DNA of 64,000 nt from Poa pratensis. Taxonomy: Eukaryota > Streptophyta > Magnoliopsida > Poales > Poaceae. Location of the stretch: contig CAMZMU010000059.1 in assembly GCA_947311845.1 (NCBI GenBank), forward strand, positions 39,235,226-39,299,225. The letters run 5' to 3'. Below are positions 1 through 12,438 of the stretch, piece by piece (the first letter of the stretch is position 1; every line of letters starts with the position of its first letter). A program made the translations under genes and the position numbers. Below the pieces are notes generated by a model. That model saw only the letters and a list, made by a program, of their open reading frames with translations, did not search any database and was not told the origin of the DNA.

Positions 1-1177
1 GTTCGATTCCTTCTTTTCCCTTCGACCTCGTCCAGGTTAGTGAAGCTGGAAACCTAAGTACTCGTTTCCTGCTGGTTATGCGTGCTTTTTTTGCGGGGGG
101 ATTTTTGCGACTGATTTGTTGACTGCTTCTAATCCGTAGTCTCGTTGTTGTGTAGGGTTTGCAGGTTCGATGTGCAGAAGGACTAGCAAGTTTGAATCGG
201 TGAGCCCTGATCTCCATGTACATCCCCATGTATGTAATTGTTGGCCTCTTGATAGATGTAGTTGTTCATCCGCAAAATCGATGAATGGTTTTTGTTTGTA
301 GTAGGTTGTGGTAGATGCCATCTTGGCGCGTTTCGAGGTTAAATTTGTTAGTTGACTGCTATTTACATCCATGGTATATCAGTGCAACTGTCTGTAGTTT
401 GTTGTTTGTGCCCACTGTATATTTCGATGCGTGTTGGTTGTATATGCAGATGTTAGTTTCCTCGCTTTTTTTACTGCATATGCAGTGCACAGAGATGTTT
501 CAATTCGTGTGTATTCCACGTGGAACGATTTTCTGCATGCATTAGATGATTACTGCAGTCACTAGATGTATTTTTGATATGAAAACTACAATGGAGCTTA
601 TTAGTGGTACTTAATTATTTTGTTTATTAAGATGACTGGTGTTGGGAATGTATTTTCTGCATACATTAGATGAATACTTCATTCAGTTGATGTAAATTAG
701 ATATAAAAACTACAATGCAGAATATTAGGGTACTTAAATATTTGTTTATTGAGCAACTCTGAACTTGGTCACCTTTTTTTTTGTCCAACCTTGTGCTTTT
801 GTAATCAGAGAGTCAGAGCTTTGTTCTCTGACTAGCACGACACCTCAATTTAATTAAACTTCGTTGGTGTATCATCGAAGTTGGGTGCACTAAAATATAC
901 TGTATTTCTCATGTGTTCATGTTTGTCAAATCAACGCTGGATTTCGAAAATTCAGCTTCCGGTTCTCCGTTCTTTCTGTTATTGTTTAGGTCTGTAGTTG
1001 ATTTACCGACGTTCTCGCGATGCTTAGTTGGAACCAACCTTGTGTGTCATACTTGTCGATCCATAAAGTTCCACCTGAACCGAGGAAGCTGGATTGCCTA
1101 ACTACACTTTAGTTACCTCAGTTGATCCCTAAAGCTCAATAAACAAATAATTAAGTACCCTAATATTCTGCATTGTA
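1..1177. other. Unassigned AT-rich DNA with local duplications
   Basis: No convincing gene is visible. Positions about 530-628 and 655-758 are a diverged tandem duplication (both contain TTCTGCAT.CATTAGATGA and AAAACTACAATG). Positions 1133-1177 are an inverted copy of about 710-758, so the two could pair as a stem around a 375-bp loop. Positions 1010-1130 recur in direct orientation at 2524-2644. The small ORFs here are short, overlap on both strands and look like chance. Confidence 0.5.
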
Positions 1178-1557
1178 GTTTTGACAAAACGGACCACCAG
1201 GATGAATGAATTGTCAAAAAGAACCACCTGTAAATTTTTTTTGTCAAAAATGACCACCTCCTCCGTGGCGGCAGGCGTGCCAGGCGACACGTGGCGCCTG
1301 CCGCCACGGACAGCGGCGGCAGGAAAGGCCGCCATAGGCGGTGGCGGCAAGTTCGTCCGAACAGAATCTGTGCACGGGAAACAGAATTTCTACAGCGTGT
1401 GGGTCCCAGCCGCCTTCACCTGTGGCGGCATGTGGACGTGGCCGGCCGGCCGCCTTTGGCCGCGGCGGCCTGTGCCTGTCGGGTGACAGTGATCTCAAGT
1501 TGGAACAGTGATCTCTCAGCTTGTGCGTTTGAAGGATCTAGCTCAATGATTTTTTTT

Positions 1558-1934
1558 GAGAGATTTCCTGGTCTTTAGTACATCTTGTAGTATCTGAACT
1601 CACGCACTACACACTCCACACACACAACACCACACACACGCCACCCGTGCGCAAGCTAGACCTAACCAGACTATACTAAAGACTTGAGCATCCGCGAGCC
1701 TAGATCTTCCGGGAAACCCTGCGGTGATGGACACACCACAATACCAGTGAAGAACCGCGGTGGAAATTGGCTCCGAAACACTGTTCACGTGAACAGTGTT
1801 TACGCTGGGCACTGTTCACGTGAACAGTACCCCCGCGCAGGTGAGACGCTCGGTAAATTCGCTCCCGGGGAGTCGAACTCACGAGCGGGCAGCCAGCCAC
1901 TGCTGGGCATGCCAACACGCCACGCGCACTCCTC
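1558..1934 (-). mobile_element. tRNA-derived SINE with 16-bp TSD
   Basis: The element is flanked by perfect 16-bp direct repeats CTCAATGATTTTTTTT at 1542-1557 and 1935-1950. Read on the minus strand it starts GGAGTGCGCGTGGCGTGTTGG (A-box-like) and carries GAGTTCGACTCC, a good match to the RNA polymerase III B box. It ends in an A-run next to the 1557 side. Length (377 bp), tRNA-like head, A-rich tail and long TSD together support a SINE. It lies inside the foldback element, so it is younger than that element. Confidence 0.7.
1776..1828. repeat. Two perfect palindromes with a CACGTG core
   Basis: Positions 1776-1801 form a 26-bp perfect palindrome centred on CACTGTTCACGTGAACAGTG. Positions 1811-1828 repeat its inner 18 bp, ACTGTTCACGTGAACAGT. 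Both lie in the body of the SINE. The centre is a G-box (CACGTG). Confidence 0.8.
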
Positions 1935-2448
1935 CTCAATGATTTTTTTTCATGTCTGTGAAGAGGAACAGATAACCAATATTCAGCACTGGGAACTTCA
2001 AAAATGCCATCAAAGCTAACATACACGTAGCGTGTGATGATCTGAGATTGGCTATAGCAAGCAGATAATGAGCAAAGAGTCTAACCAGCTATGGCGGCCG
2101 GCACAAGCAATTGCCATCAAAGCTAACGTACCCGACAGGCACATGCCGCCACGGCCAAAGGCGGCCGGCCGGCCACGACCACATGCCGCCACAGGTGTAG
2201 GCGGCTGGGACCCACACGCCGCAGAAATTCTGTTCCCCACGCACAGATTCCGTTTGGACGAACCTGCCGTCACCGCCTATGGCGGCCTTTCCTGCCGCCG
2301 TTGTCCGCGGCGGCATGCGCCACGTGTCGCTTGGCATGCCTGCCGCCACGGAGGAGGTGGTCCTTTATGACAAAAAAAATTCACGGGTGATCATTTTTGA
2401 CAATTCATTCGTCTAGGTGGTCCGTTTTGTCAAAAATTCGATCGCTCC

Positions 2449-2722
2449 CATTGATGTGGTATTCTCTCTGGGCTCTTGCTGTAAAAACACCTTTGGTTCA
2501 GTTTTTGGTTAAAGAACACCTACACGTTCTCACGATGCTTAGTTGGAACCAACTTTGTGTGTCATACTTGTCGATCCATAAAGTTCCACCTGAACCGAGG
2601 AACCTGAATTGCCTAACTACACTTTAGCTACCTCAGTTGATCCCACCCATTGATGTGGTATTCTCTCTGGGCTCTTGCTGTAAAAACACCTTTGGTTCAG
2701 TTTTTGGTTAAAGAACACCTTT
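2449..2722. repeat. Duplicated segment B-A-B
   Basis: Segment B (CATTGATGTGGTATTCTCTC onwards) occurs at about 2449-2522 and 2648-2721. Segment A, at 2524-2644 between them, is a second copy of 1010-1130. The original order appears to be A then B, tandemly duplicated, with the foldback element now separating the first A from the first B. Confidence 0.75.
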
Positions 2723-4917
2723 GGTTTCCCGGTGAGCTGGTATTGGCAGTGGACCAGCGCACGAGTAATGGCTGCGGCGTATTCACTACTCTAGTTTATA
2801 AACCTTAGCGAGGTTGTTGTAATTGTATACAACTTGTCAGATTTGGAAAAAATTCGATGTATTCAGTTGCAATAGTTGTGTAGATGTCACATCTTAGCGA
2901 GCATATAACAGAAAGGTTACTGATTAGGGTTTGTTTCGCTGCATTATCACAGCGTAGTGCTAGTACAGTTGATCATGGAGTTGAGCTCTTGGCTAAATGC
3001 GGAGAGTTCGAGCCTCGACACCTCACCCCAAGAAAATGTTCTTGCGACGATGAGACGCACACTTGGTCGTCAATTCTCTATCTGTTTTAACAGGATGCTA
3101 GGAAATCTGAACCTAGCATTGTACATTTTATTTGCCATGGCAGTAGATGTATTTTTATGTAATTTATATGTATCACTTAGATGGAAACACCATGTCATGC
3201 CCATAACTATTTTCATGTATTTTTTAATTTAAAAATATCAAGACATAAGTTAACATCAGAAATTACATTAATATATATTTTAATGGCATTCAGATGTACT
3301 TTCTTGAAGTTTCACATTATTGACACACCGTATGTAGGTTTACAGATATCTCTTGATTTTTTTCCTGTCAGTAGATGTAGATTTTTGCGCAAACTTTGAC
3401 ATTCAGTTCTTAGCACCGCCAATTGGTGATTCAACGTGATTATATTCTTACATTCCGTTTTTTACTTTTTAGCAGAAAAACTACAGAGAGCTATGGTCTT
3501 TCTAGTCATACCTAAGTACGTTCATGATTTTTCAACCTTTTTTTCATGCGCCCAATTGATGTTTGTTCATTTTTTTTTGTTGTCTCCAACTCCAACTGAT
3601 GGTAGAATTATGTTCCAGAAACATTCTTGGACACCTAAGAGTTTGCGGAAGCAATCGAAATTCAAAATAATGAAGCAATGATGGTGTTGAAATTCAAAAG
3701 ACGACATTGTGTATGTCCTGTCCCCACCCCGGTGTCAGCAGACGACATTGTGTTATCCAAGGATGGCTGAGCTGGCTCGACAATAGAAACCCCTTCACCC
3801 TCTAGATTGACAAATGGCCGGTCACCATCATCTAGAGCTGGCATGTTCAGGTCAATACCACCAGCTATAGTCCATGTCCATATCTGCATGAAAAAACAAA
3901 ACATTTCTGCATTAACAATTACAAGTACTTTGCTAGTTTTCTGCACATGTATTTCTCTGCAATTTACTTTCATGTTTCCTTCATCTTTTCTATGCAACTG
4001 ACTTGATCCTTTTCCATTTTTCTACAGCCAACACTACATGGAGAATTTAGTCACTTTAGTTCACCTTCTTGGACATCAAGAGAAGAATTCAGGCATGTAG
4101 TTTAAGGTCAACCGGCTACAAATTCTATGAAAATTGCAGTTTGGTTACTTGGAAAGAAATTTTGGGTGAAAACTACATGTCTCTGGGGCATCAACTCCCT
4201 GCTTTTGATCACCCTGGGAACATAAATGCAGTGGTATCAAGTTACTGTTTTTTAGAACTAGTTAATCATTTTAGACTGTAGTTTTGCATCAAGTTCCAGT
4301 ACTTGTGGCTTCATGAACCAAAGTGGTTTCCTGAACTATCTGCTTTCCTCACATGTTTCTTCGAATTTGAAGTCCTACTAGTTTAAACATCTAGAATAGT
4401 GGAATATTGAGCTCTAGATGATGCAATCCTTTGCGACTACCCTTCTGGATGTTACATGTACTGCTATCTTGGTTTACTGGAGCTCTGCATGATGTATTTC
4501 TTGGTTTCTTCCTCAAGATAATGTCGTCTTTTGCCGATGGAACTACTGGGGCGTGGGGGAGGGTGGTATACTGGCGTGGGGTGGTGGATCTTGTGTTTGC
4601 TGTGTGCCTTCAGTTTCTAAACTACTTTTACTCCTAAAAGTTCCATCGATCTGGGTAGCAGGTAGGGTTGCCTGGGATCTTCCGAGATGTACTCCGTAGT
4701 GCTTTGCATCAGAAGTTACATGCTGGGCATTTTAATGAGATTCGGTAGTACCGGAAGGAGCTGTAGCAATCAGAACCTCCTGATTACTAGGATCTTGTTT
4801 TGTTTTTCTGCTAATGCAAAAAACAGCAGTCGACATGGAGTTTTAGAGTCGGGGCGGCTGGAGCTAGAGATGGGGTGGGGCGAGACGGGGATCCGGGGCT
4901 GATGGCGTGTTAACGGT
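2723..4917. other. Unassigned AT-rich stretch
   Basis: No gene is recognised. Motifs such as AGATGTA and GTTGATG recur irregularly. On the minus strand, about 3676-3886 reads as an acidic peptide containing IDLNMPALDDGD and FVNLEGEG. That is reminiscent of acidic segments in plant transposon-encoded proteins, but it is too short and isolated to assign. Confidence 0.3.
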
Positions 4918-7900
4918 AGAGTGTTTTATTACTTCCCGGCAACAGCACCAGAAGATCTGCTTGTTGACCGTGACAACACACGTTCGTTGGGAGACCCCAA
5001 GAGGAAGGTATGATGTAGTGCAGCAGCAGTTTTCCCTTGAAATATGACCAAGGTTTATCGATCCAGGAGGACACGGAGGTTTTTCAGAAGGTTGCCAGCG
5101 GCGCAACTGACGTGGAACCTGCACACAACACAAGCAAACTACTTTGCCCCAACGAAACAGAGAGGTTGTCAATCTCTCCGGCTTGCTAAAAACAAAGGAT
5201 TAAACGTATTGTGTGGAAAACAGTAATGAGTGCAGAAAGTAACAGAGAACAAATGATTGCAGTTGGTGGTTTTATCAGTATGAGGAAATGGACCGGGGTC
5301 CATAGTTCACTAGTGGTGTCTCTCCATAAAAGATAACTAACATGTTAGGTAAACAAATTACAGCTGGGCAATTAACAAATAATGAGCGCATGACAATGCA
5401 ATATATGACAAGATGATTATTATGAGATTTAATTGGGCATTACAACAAAGTACATAGACTTGCTATCCAACGCATCTATGCCTAAATAATCCACCTTCTG
5501 GTTAGCATCCGCACCCCTTCCGGTATTGAGTTGCAAACAACAGATTATTGCATGAAATAAAGTGTGTAATGTAAACAATGCAAATGACACGTAGACAATG
5601 CATCATTGTTTTATCCCTAGTGGAAACAGCACATCCACAACCTTAGTCGTTTCTGTCATCTCAAGCCCAGATTACTGGAGGCATGAACCCACTATCTAGC
5701 ATAAATACTCCCTCTTGGAGTTACAAGAATCTATTTGGCCAAAACATCTACTAGCAACGGAGAGATGCAAGATCATAAACAACATAAATAGATAGATTGA
5801 TAAACAATTTGCTCATAGTATCAATATTCATCGGATCCCAGTAAACACAACATATAGCATTACAATAAGATGATATTGATCATGTTAGGCAGCTCACAAG
5901 ATCTAAACATGGAGGTACAAGATGGAGAGACAACCATCTAGCTACTGCTATGTACCCGTAGTCTAAGGATGAACTACTCACGCATCACTCCGGAGGCAGG
6001 CATGGCGGTGTAGAGGCCTCCGGTGAGGATCTCCCCTCTGGCAGGGTGCCGGGAAGAGCTTCAGAACCCTCCCGATCTAGGGTTAACGACGGCGGCGGCG
6101 ACGGAACTTTTCATGGAATATGATCGGTATTTTCAGGGTTTTCGGGACATCGGGAATATATAGGCGAAAGGGCGGCGTCGGAGGGCATCCGAGGCGGCCA
6201 CGCCAGGGCTGGGCGCGGGCCCACCCCCTGCCGCGTGATACGTCTCAAACGTATCTATAATTTCTAATGTTCCATGTTGATATTATACCAATTGTTTAAT
6301 GTTTTATATACACTTCATAGTATTTTTATGCATTTTCTGGGACTAACCTATTAACAAGATGCCACAGTGTCAGTTCCTTTTTTCTGCTGTTGTTGTATTC
6401 CAGAAAAGCTAGTCTGGAAATATTCTCGGAATTGGACGAAACTTGGACATAACCTCCTATTTTTCCAACACGTACACGGAGTCCAAAGGAGAGACGGAAG
6501 GGAGCCACGAGGCAGCCACACCATGGGGCCGCGCGGGCCCCCCTGCCGCGCCGTGGGGTGGTGTGGGCCCCACGGGCGTCTCCAGCCGCCGCCCTTTCGC
6601 CTATTTATTCCCCCGACGTGAAAACCCTAAATACCTGAGCCATTATCTACGAAAAGTTCCAGAGACGCCGCCGCCGTCAACCCTAGACCGGGAGGGTTCA
6701 GAAGCTCTTCCCGGCACCCTGCCGGAGAGGGAAATCATCACCGGAGGGATCTACATCACCATGCCTGCCTCCGGAGTGATGCGTGAGTAGTTCATCCTTG
6801 GACTACGGGTCCATGGCAGTAGCTGGATGGTTGTCTCTCCACTTTATGCTATCATGTTTAGATCTTGTGAGCTGCCTATCATGATCAAGATCATCTTATT
6901 GTAATGCTACATGTTGTGTTTGCTGGGATCCGATGAATATTGAATACTATGTCAAGTTGATTATCAATTTATCTTATATGTTATTTATGATCTTGCATGC
7001 TTTCCGTTACTAGTAGATGCTTTGGCCAAGTAGATGCTTGTAACTCCAAGAGTGAGTATTTATGCTAGACAGTGGGTTCATGCCTCTGGTAATCTGGGAG
7101 AGTGACAATGACTTCTAAGATTGTGGATGTGCTGTTGCCACTAGGAATAAAATAACCGATACTTAGCTTAAGGGTGCGCCGTTAGGTCTAATATATTTGT
7201 TTACATTACGCACATTACTTAATGCGATTATCCGTTGCTTGCAACTTAATACCAACGGGGAACTTGGATAACAACCTGGAGGTGGATTATTAGTCATAGA
7301 CGCTGTTGGATAACGGTCAATGTATTTTGTCGTAATGCTCACATGAATATCATTGTAATCATCATGTCACATATATGCATTGTCATGCGCTCAATATTTT
7401 GTTAATTGCCCAGCTGTAATTTGTTCATCCAGCATGTTAGTTATCTGTTATGGAGAGACACCACTAGTGAACTGTGGACCCCGGTCCATTCTTTTACACT
7501 GATAATACAACCAACTGCAAACATTGTTCATTTTCATTCTCTAAAATTTACTACTGTTTTCCACACCATACGTTTAATCCTTTGTTTTCAGCAAGCCGGT
7601 GAGATTGACAACCTCACTGTTTCGTTGGGACAAAATAGTTTGATTATGTTGTGTGCAGGTTCCACGTCAGGGCGCCACTGACAACATTCAGAAGTGATTT
7701 CTTGCTCCTACTGGTTCGATTAAATCTTGGTTTCATACTGAGGGAAACTGCTGCTACACTGCATCATACCTTCCTCTTGGGGTCTCCCAACGAACGTGCG
7801 ATCCACGTCACAAGCACCGCGCCCTAGGGTGGCATGGCTGCCTCGTGGCCCCACTCTGTCTCCCCTTCTGGCTTCTGGAGTCTTCCGATGAGATATTTGC

Positions 7901-8116
7901 ACACGTTGATTTTCGTCCAATTCGGAGAATATTTTGCGACTAGCTTTTCTGAAAGAGAAAAATAGCAGAAAACAGGAACTGGCACTTCGGCATCTTGTTA
8001 ATCGGTTAGTCCCAGAAAATGTATAAAAATGCTATGAAGTGTAAATAAAACATGTAGCAATTGGTATAATAACAGTATGGAACATCAAAAATTATAGATA
8101 CGTTTGAGACGTATCA
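4918..8116 (-). mobile_element. Gypsy-type 5' LTR (minus), split by a nested LTR
   Basis: Read on the minus strand, the LTR begins TGATACGTCTC at 8116, runs to 7817, and resumes at 6235 after the nested insertion (one TSD copy being duplicate). It ends CAACAAGCA at 4958. Positions 4957-4918 continue as GATCTTCTGGTGCTGTTGCC, which resembles the primer-binding leader following this LTR in Triticeae Gypsy elements. This is therefore a 5' LTR plus about 40 bp of leader, with the rest of the element lost. The family is recalled as Sabrina/WHAM-like; that name needs a search. Confidence 0.8.
6236..7816 (+). mobile_element. Solo LTR of the same Gypsy family, nested in reverse
   Basis: This 1581-bp LTR starts TGATACGTCTCAAACG, ends CACAAGCA and is flanked by the 5-bp duplication CCGCG (6231-6235 and 7817-7821). 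It is alignable end to end with the split minus-strand LTR around it. That gives a large inverted repeat, for example the segment ending near 5346 against that near 7430. No internal domain or second LTR follows, so it is a solo LTR produced by LTR-LTR recombination. Small ORFs inside it are not genes. Confidence 0.88.
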
Positions 8117-8587
8117 GGGGCAAGTGGGTTTCAGGTGGAGCGATGAACCGCGATAGGGCACGCTAGCGACATAAGCAACATGTGGGCCTTGACGCTATCG
8201 GGTTCGGACAAGGGGGGCACCGCGGAGCGCAAAACAGTGCGCGCGCACTGCCTTGCCACTTCCCTATCTTTTTTGTATAGATTACATATGAAAATATATT
8301 TCGATGCAAATTTTCTTGTACATGGTAGACATGTATATGTACACTTATGCTTTCTCAAAAAAATAGATATCTAAAATAACCTTTTTGTTTTAAAAAGAAA
8401 TGCGGGATCCGTCGTGGTCATGTGCCAAAAGGACTTTTCGCTGTAAAATTGTACTTTCGTACGACGCAAAGGTAGGAAATTAACCATAATCCGGTGGTTT
8501 GCCCAGTGTCTTTTACCCGCAAAGTTATAGTAGGTGTGTCGTACACTTGCAAACGAGTTACGTTGCACTTTGCGAACAAGTTATGTA
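8117..8587. other. Spacer, nothing recognised
   Basis: No gene, RNA or clear repeat was seen. ORFs here are short and lack homology I can recognise. Confidence 0.4.
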
Positions 8588-8710
8588 CTCACTCCGTTCC
8601 AATTTAATTGACTTGCTATCCACCAAATGTGGATATATCTAGACATGTTATACGTATAGATACATCCACATGTGGTGAATAGGAAGTCAAATAAAATGGA
8701 ACGGAGGGAG
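8588..8710. mobile_element. Stowaway MITE
   Basis: A 123-bp foldback element with ends CTCACTCCGTTCC and GGAACGGAGGGAG, flanked by TA on both sides. The arms pair along most of their length (for example TGTGGATATATCTAGACATG against TAGATACATCCACATG). Confidence 0.9.
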
Positions 8711-8712
8711 TA

Positions 8713-11272
8713 GTACTTAGCAAAGAGGTTACACTCGCAAAAATACAGGACACTTGTCCCAGGAAGCTGCGGTTGATGGGGGGGGGGTGATGCTACCTTA
8801 TTTGTCTAGTAAGACCTGACAAGCACTCGGTATAGTCTTATAAATAATTTGACGACATTTTCTCCGACCAAATTCCATGGCACGGATTTATGGGGAGTAT
8901 ATCAAGTGATACCGCTTCTTAAAATTTAAGTTTATAAGTTTCTAAAACTTTCGAAATAAATTTAGGAGTATTTACAAGGTGTGTGTTTACAATACCCTCA
9001 ATTCTAGAGCCAAATTCAAAAATACACACGGAGAAAAAAATACAAATCACTAGTCACATAGATTTTTTTCCTTTGTGTTTCTATATGTGTATTTTGAATT
9101 TGATGCTAAAAATTATAGGGATTGTAAACACGCATCTTGCGGGCACTTATAAATTTGTTTCAAAAAAACTAGACACTTAAATTTTAAATTTAAGTTTGGT
9201 ATCGTGATATTATTTAAATGTTGGTATCACTAGATATGTTCTCCGGTTTACGATTGTGTTTTCATTTTTGGCACGGATGTGCATCTTGCCACCACACAAT
9301 ATTGCCAAGTTTTTCCAATTTTTCTTTTATTTTTTCCATTTAAATGAAAAAATGGCAAATAATATGGTGTAAACTAACACTTTTCCAATTTCGTACAAAC
9401 TAGAGTATATTGGATGGCCAATGGCCAAATAGTTTGAATATTCTACCTTTGTAACTACTTCGACACATTTAAATGAATTTTGGTCAAATTTCTGAAGATA
9501 ATTTAAATTTAACTTCTAATGTGTTATAGTTTTATCATTTTCGGAGGACTGTTTGTCTTTTTCGAGTGCCGTGGGCCGTGGCACACAGCAAACATCAAAA
9601 ATCCGGTGGTGGTTGCTTTAAAACAACTAATTACATACTAAAAAGGATTTGACAAGTTCACATCTTATCAGAAAAATGAATTGGTTTGCAAATACAATGC
9701 ATACGAACTTATTCAAACATATATTTGTGAGAAATATGATTATTTTCTCTATGTGCAAAACTCTAAGTGAGGTTTTGCAGAACAATTTTCACATGCAGCT
9801 AGAGCTGCAGCAAGTCTTCTATAAGATAATTTGATATTTTTGCCAAAGATGTCAATAATAATTTTGTTTGTAAGCAGGTTTTAATATCTAAGTTTCAAAA
9901 TACCTATTCATTAGTTGTACTCCCTCTTTCTGTTGCGAAGCTAGTGCTTCGCCACATTCGTGCTAAGTCAACTCAAATATTAATAGTCTTTCCAGAAGAA
10001 CTGTAATGAGAAACATAAACAATGCAAGAGAGTTTGTCGCAGACAATTCAGGTTCACCCGAGAAATAGAAAATATATTAGTACAAAACTCTTACAAAAAT
10101 AAGTCTTACTCTTGTATGTAAAATTTTATATTAAACCTTTATACTTCTATAGGACAAACTTTTAGTAGTAAATTTTTAACAAGCATAGTATTATGTTACT
10201 TAATTGTGATAATTTATGAAATATCTAGTTTTTTTTCTTCAAAATTAGTCGTAGCTCTGCTTGGTGTAGAATTGTAATGTATCAATGGGAAATACTCTTG
10301 TGTTGGGATAAATTTAAACTATTCTTTGATAGCCTAAGTTCCTTATTGAATCATCATTTGACAATTGCATATTCACTAAAGTCTATATGTATGTATGGCA
10401 AAGATCTTTAAAGTGTATGATCCAACAAGTATCATAACAGTGGTTTCTAGTGTATTATAAGGTAAGCATATTTATAATTTCAATAATGTTGTCCTTACTG
10501 GTGATATACTTCTTTCAGGGGAAAGGTTTCCCCCCACGAGGATCGGTCTATCGGCCCCCCTCTCCCACCTTCCCAAAGTAAGGAACTGGAGATTTAGCCA
10601 ATTATTTAATATATTTTTATGGTTAAAATTTTCTTGCAAGTTACAACTTGGTTTCGTTAATAAGTTGAGAGTGTGTGCATGATTTGTACTTGGTCTTGAA
10701 AAGAAAGAACGTAAGTGAAATAGAACATCCCACAAAAAAAAACATGTGGCTGTTAACTTTTATAGACCATACGCCTTTATTAAATCTGAACCGGTGCATT
10801 TGACAATGTATTTCCACCGAAGCTCCCATCCATAACTAGAACCAGGAGGATGAAACAGTGAGACCAAAACCTGATGCAAAAAGGGCAAACAAATAAACAA
10901 GGAGAACGAACGGATGTTAATTAAACGAGGAGTAGCCCTACACGATCATGCCCTAATATTGTTGTCGTGCCATCTTCACGCCGCTGCCTCCACATCAAGC
11001 CAACATACCACGTCCTTCCTGGGTTCTTTCTATCTTGATATGGCGATGATCGAGTGGGACGGTAGGAAACATGCCAACACCATAGGGCTCAGCAACATAT
11101 GGTCACACTCAATAGCTCTTTCCCATGTCCATATGCACGATCGGTGCAATGGCAACCCATGATCAACGTGGGAGTCTAGGAGGCTATACATACATGTATC
11201 AAAGACATATACGTGTTTCCTTCTGAACCAGAAATGATGGCAATACGTATTGGTCTTCCGATTGGAAGATAC
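8713..11272. other. AT-rich intergenic stretch
   Basis: About 2.5 kb of low-GC DNA with no supported gene. Short ORFs near 10472-10829 and 10914-11162 overlap on opposite strands and have no recognisable domain. Confidence 0.4.
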
Positions 11273-11292
11273 ATCCAGAAAGAAGCGGCGTG

Positions 11293-12418
11293 GCTTGAGC
11301 TGCAAGGTGTCTCCCACTCTTCTCTCCCCCGAGGCGGCGGCGTTGCGCCGCCCCCGGGGAGTCCCATCCCCAGTACCCTCAGCCCTCCCCCACATCTCCA
11401 CCCTCTACCGCCGCCGCCGCTGAGGACGCCGCTGGACTAAACCCATGTGGTGAGGCGGCGGCGGCGGCGCTGTCCTCGGCCGACGGAAACGCAAGGGGCG
11501 GCGGCGCCCGTCCTCTTCCCCTCCAACGGTGGTGCGCAGCGGAGATTTGGCGGCCAAGGGATCTCCGGCGGTCGTCCTCCGCGGAAGACTTGGATCGTGG
11601 CTGCGGTGAGATCCAATCTGGACTCTAGGGTTTGGATCGAGATCCATGGCGACCACGTCTAGTCAACTTCGGCAACGGCAAGAGGAGGTACCCTGGGACA
11701 TCTTCGCGGCATGAGGACGTCCGGGTCTTTTTTTGGCCCGGGCATGGTGGTGGTGGCTACCTTCTCCACCGAAGGTGGTCGGCCAGGCTGGCGGCGAGTT
11801 CAGAGGCGTGGCTGCCGGTGAAAGCTGGCCTTTTGGCGGGCGATGGCGATGTCTCGACGTCGTTACCTTGGTGAAGGCATCGTCCTAGCAGTCCACGTCT
11901 TCTCGCTTGCAATGCTCCAGGGGAAACCCTAAGATCTACGGATCGGACGATGGCGGCGCTGTGGTGTCGTGTTCCCTCTTGGGGGCATCGTCTGTGGAGC
12001 GGCGCCGGATGTCGATGTCGGTGAGTCTCGGCGGCGTGGCGCTGCGGGGTCTCGACTTCGGGTTGATGGACTCGCGCATGGTGGCGCTGTCTGGCATCGT
12101 GGCGATGCCGACGGCAGACCGGTTTTGCAAGGTCATGGTGTTGATCCTTTCTGAAGATGGGTTCATGGAAGACGGCGGCAGCGACTAAAGCGAGCATAGG
12201 TGTGCGTTGAGTGTTTAGCTGAAGGTTTTAGATGATGTGCGTTGGTGATTAGTCACCCCCATCATAGTGGTAGCGACCCTGTTGTCGAGAGGTTGACTTC
12301 AGTTTGTTTTTCAATACTGTACTCTGTAAATCTGGTTGGATTTAATAAGTGCGAATGGCTGTGTGCATCACTCGATGCAGAGGCCGGGGACTCGCACCCT
12401 CCTTTTCTAAAAAAAAAA
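11293..12418 (+). mobile_element. Poly(A) non-LTR retroposed element, full length
   Basis: The element lies between 20-bp target-site duplications ATCCAGAAAGAAGCGGYGTG at 11273-11292 and 12419-12438 (one mismatch). It ends GATGCAGAGGCCGG...CTTTTCT followed by about ten A, a 3' end common to Triticeae LINE-derived retroposons. The 5' part is very GC-rich. There is no endonuclease or reverse transcriptase ORF in 1126 bp, so it is non-autonomous and would need enzymes in trans (inference). Overlapping GC-rich ORFs within it are artefacts. A relative lies at 16633-17948. Confidence 0.8.
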
Positions 12419-12438
12419 ATCCAGAAAGAAGCGGTGTG

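Larger units (their letters stand above)
1178..2435. mobile_element. Long-TIR foldback DNA transposon (non-autonomous, Mutator-like)
   Basis: The two ends are inverted copies about 310 bp long: 1178-1495 and 2105-2435. Both start TTTTGACAAAACGGACCACC and hold a GC-rich segment full of GCCGCC motifs. There is no transposase ORF. The long terminal inverted repeats suit a Mutator-like non-autonomous element (inference). A 9-bp target-site duplication is not visible: the left flank is GCATTGTAG and the right flank is ATTCGATCG. One flank was probably rearranged, which fits the duplicated segments on both sides. The middle is occupied by a SINE. Confidence 0.7.

Noticed and set aside
11757..12197. 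146-codon minus-strand ORF rich in His/Arg
   Set aside because: It lies wholly within a GC-rich retroposon bounded by a TSD and reads antisense; composition explains the open frame.
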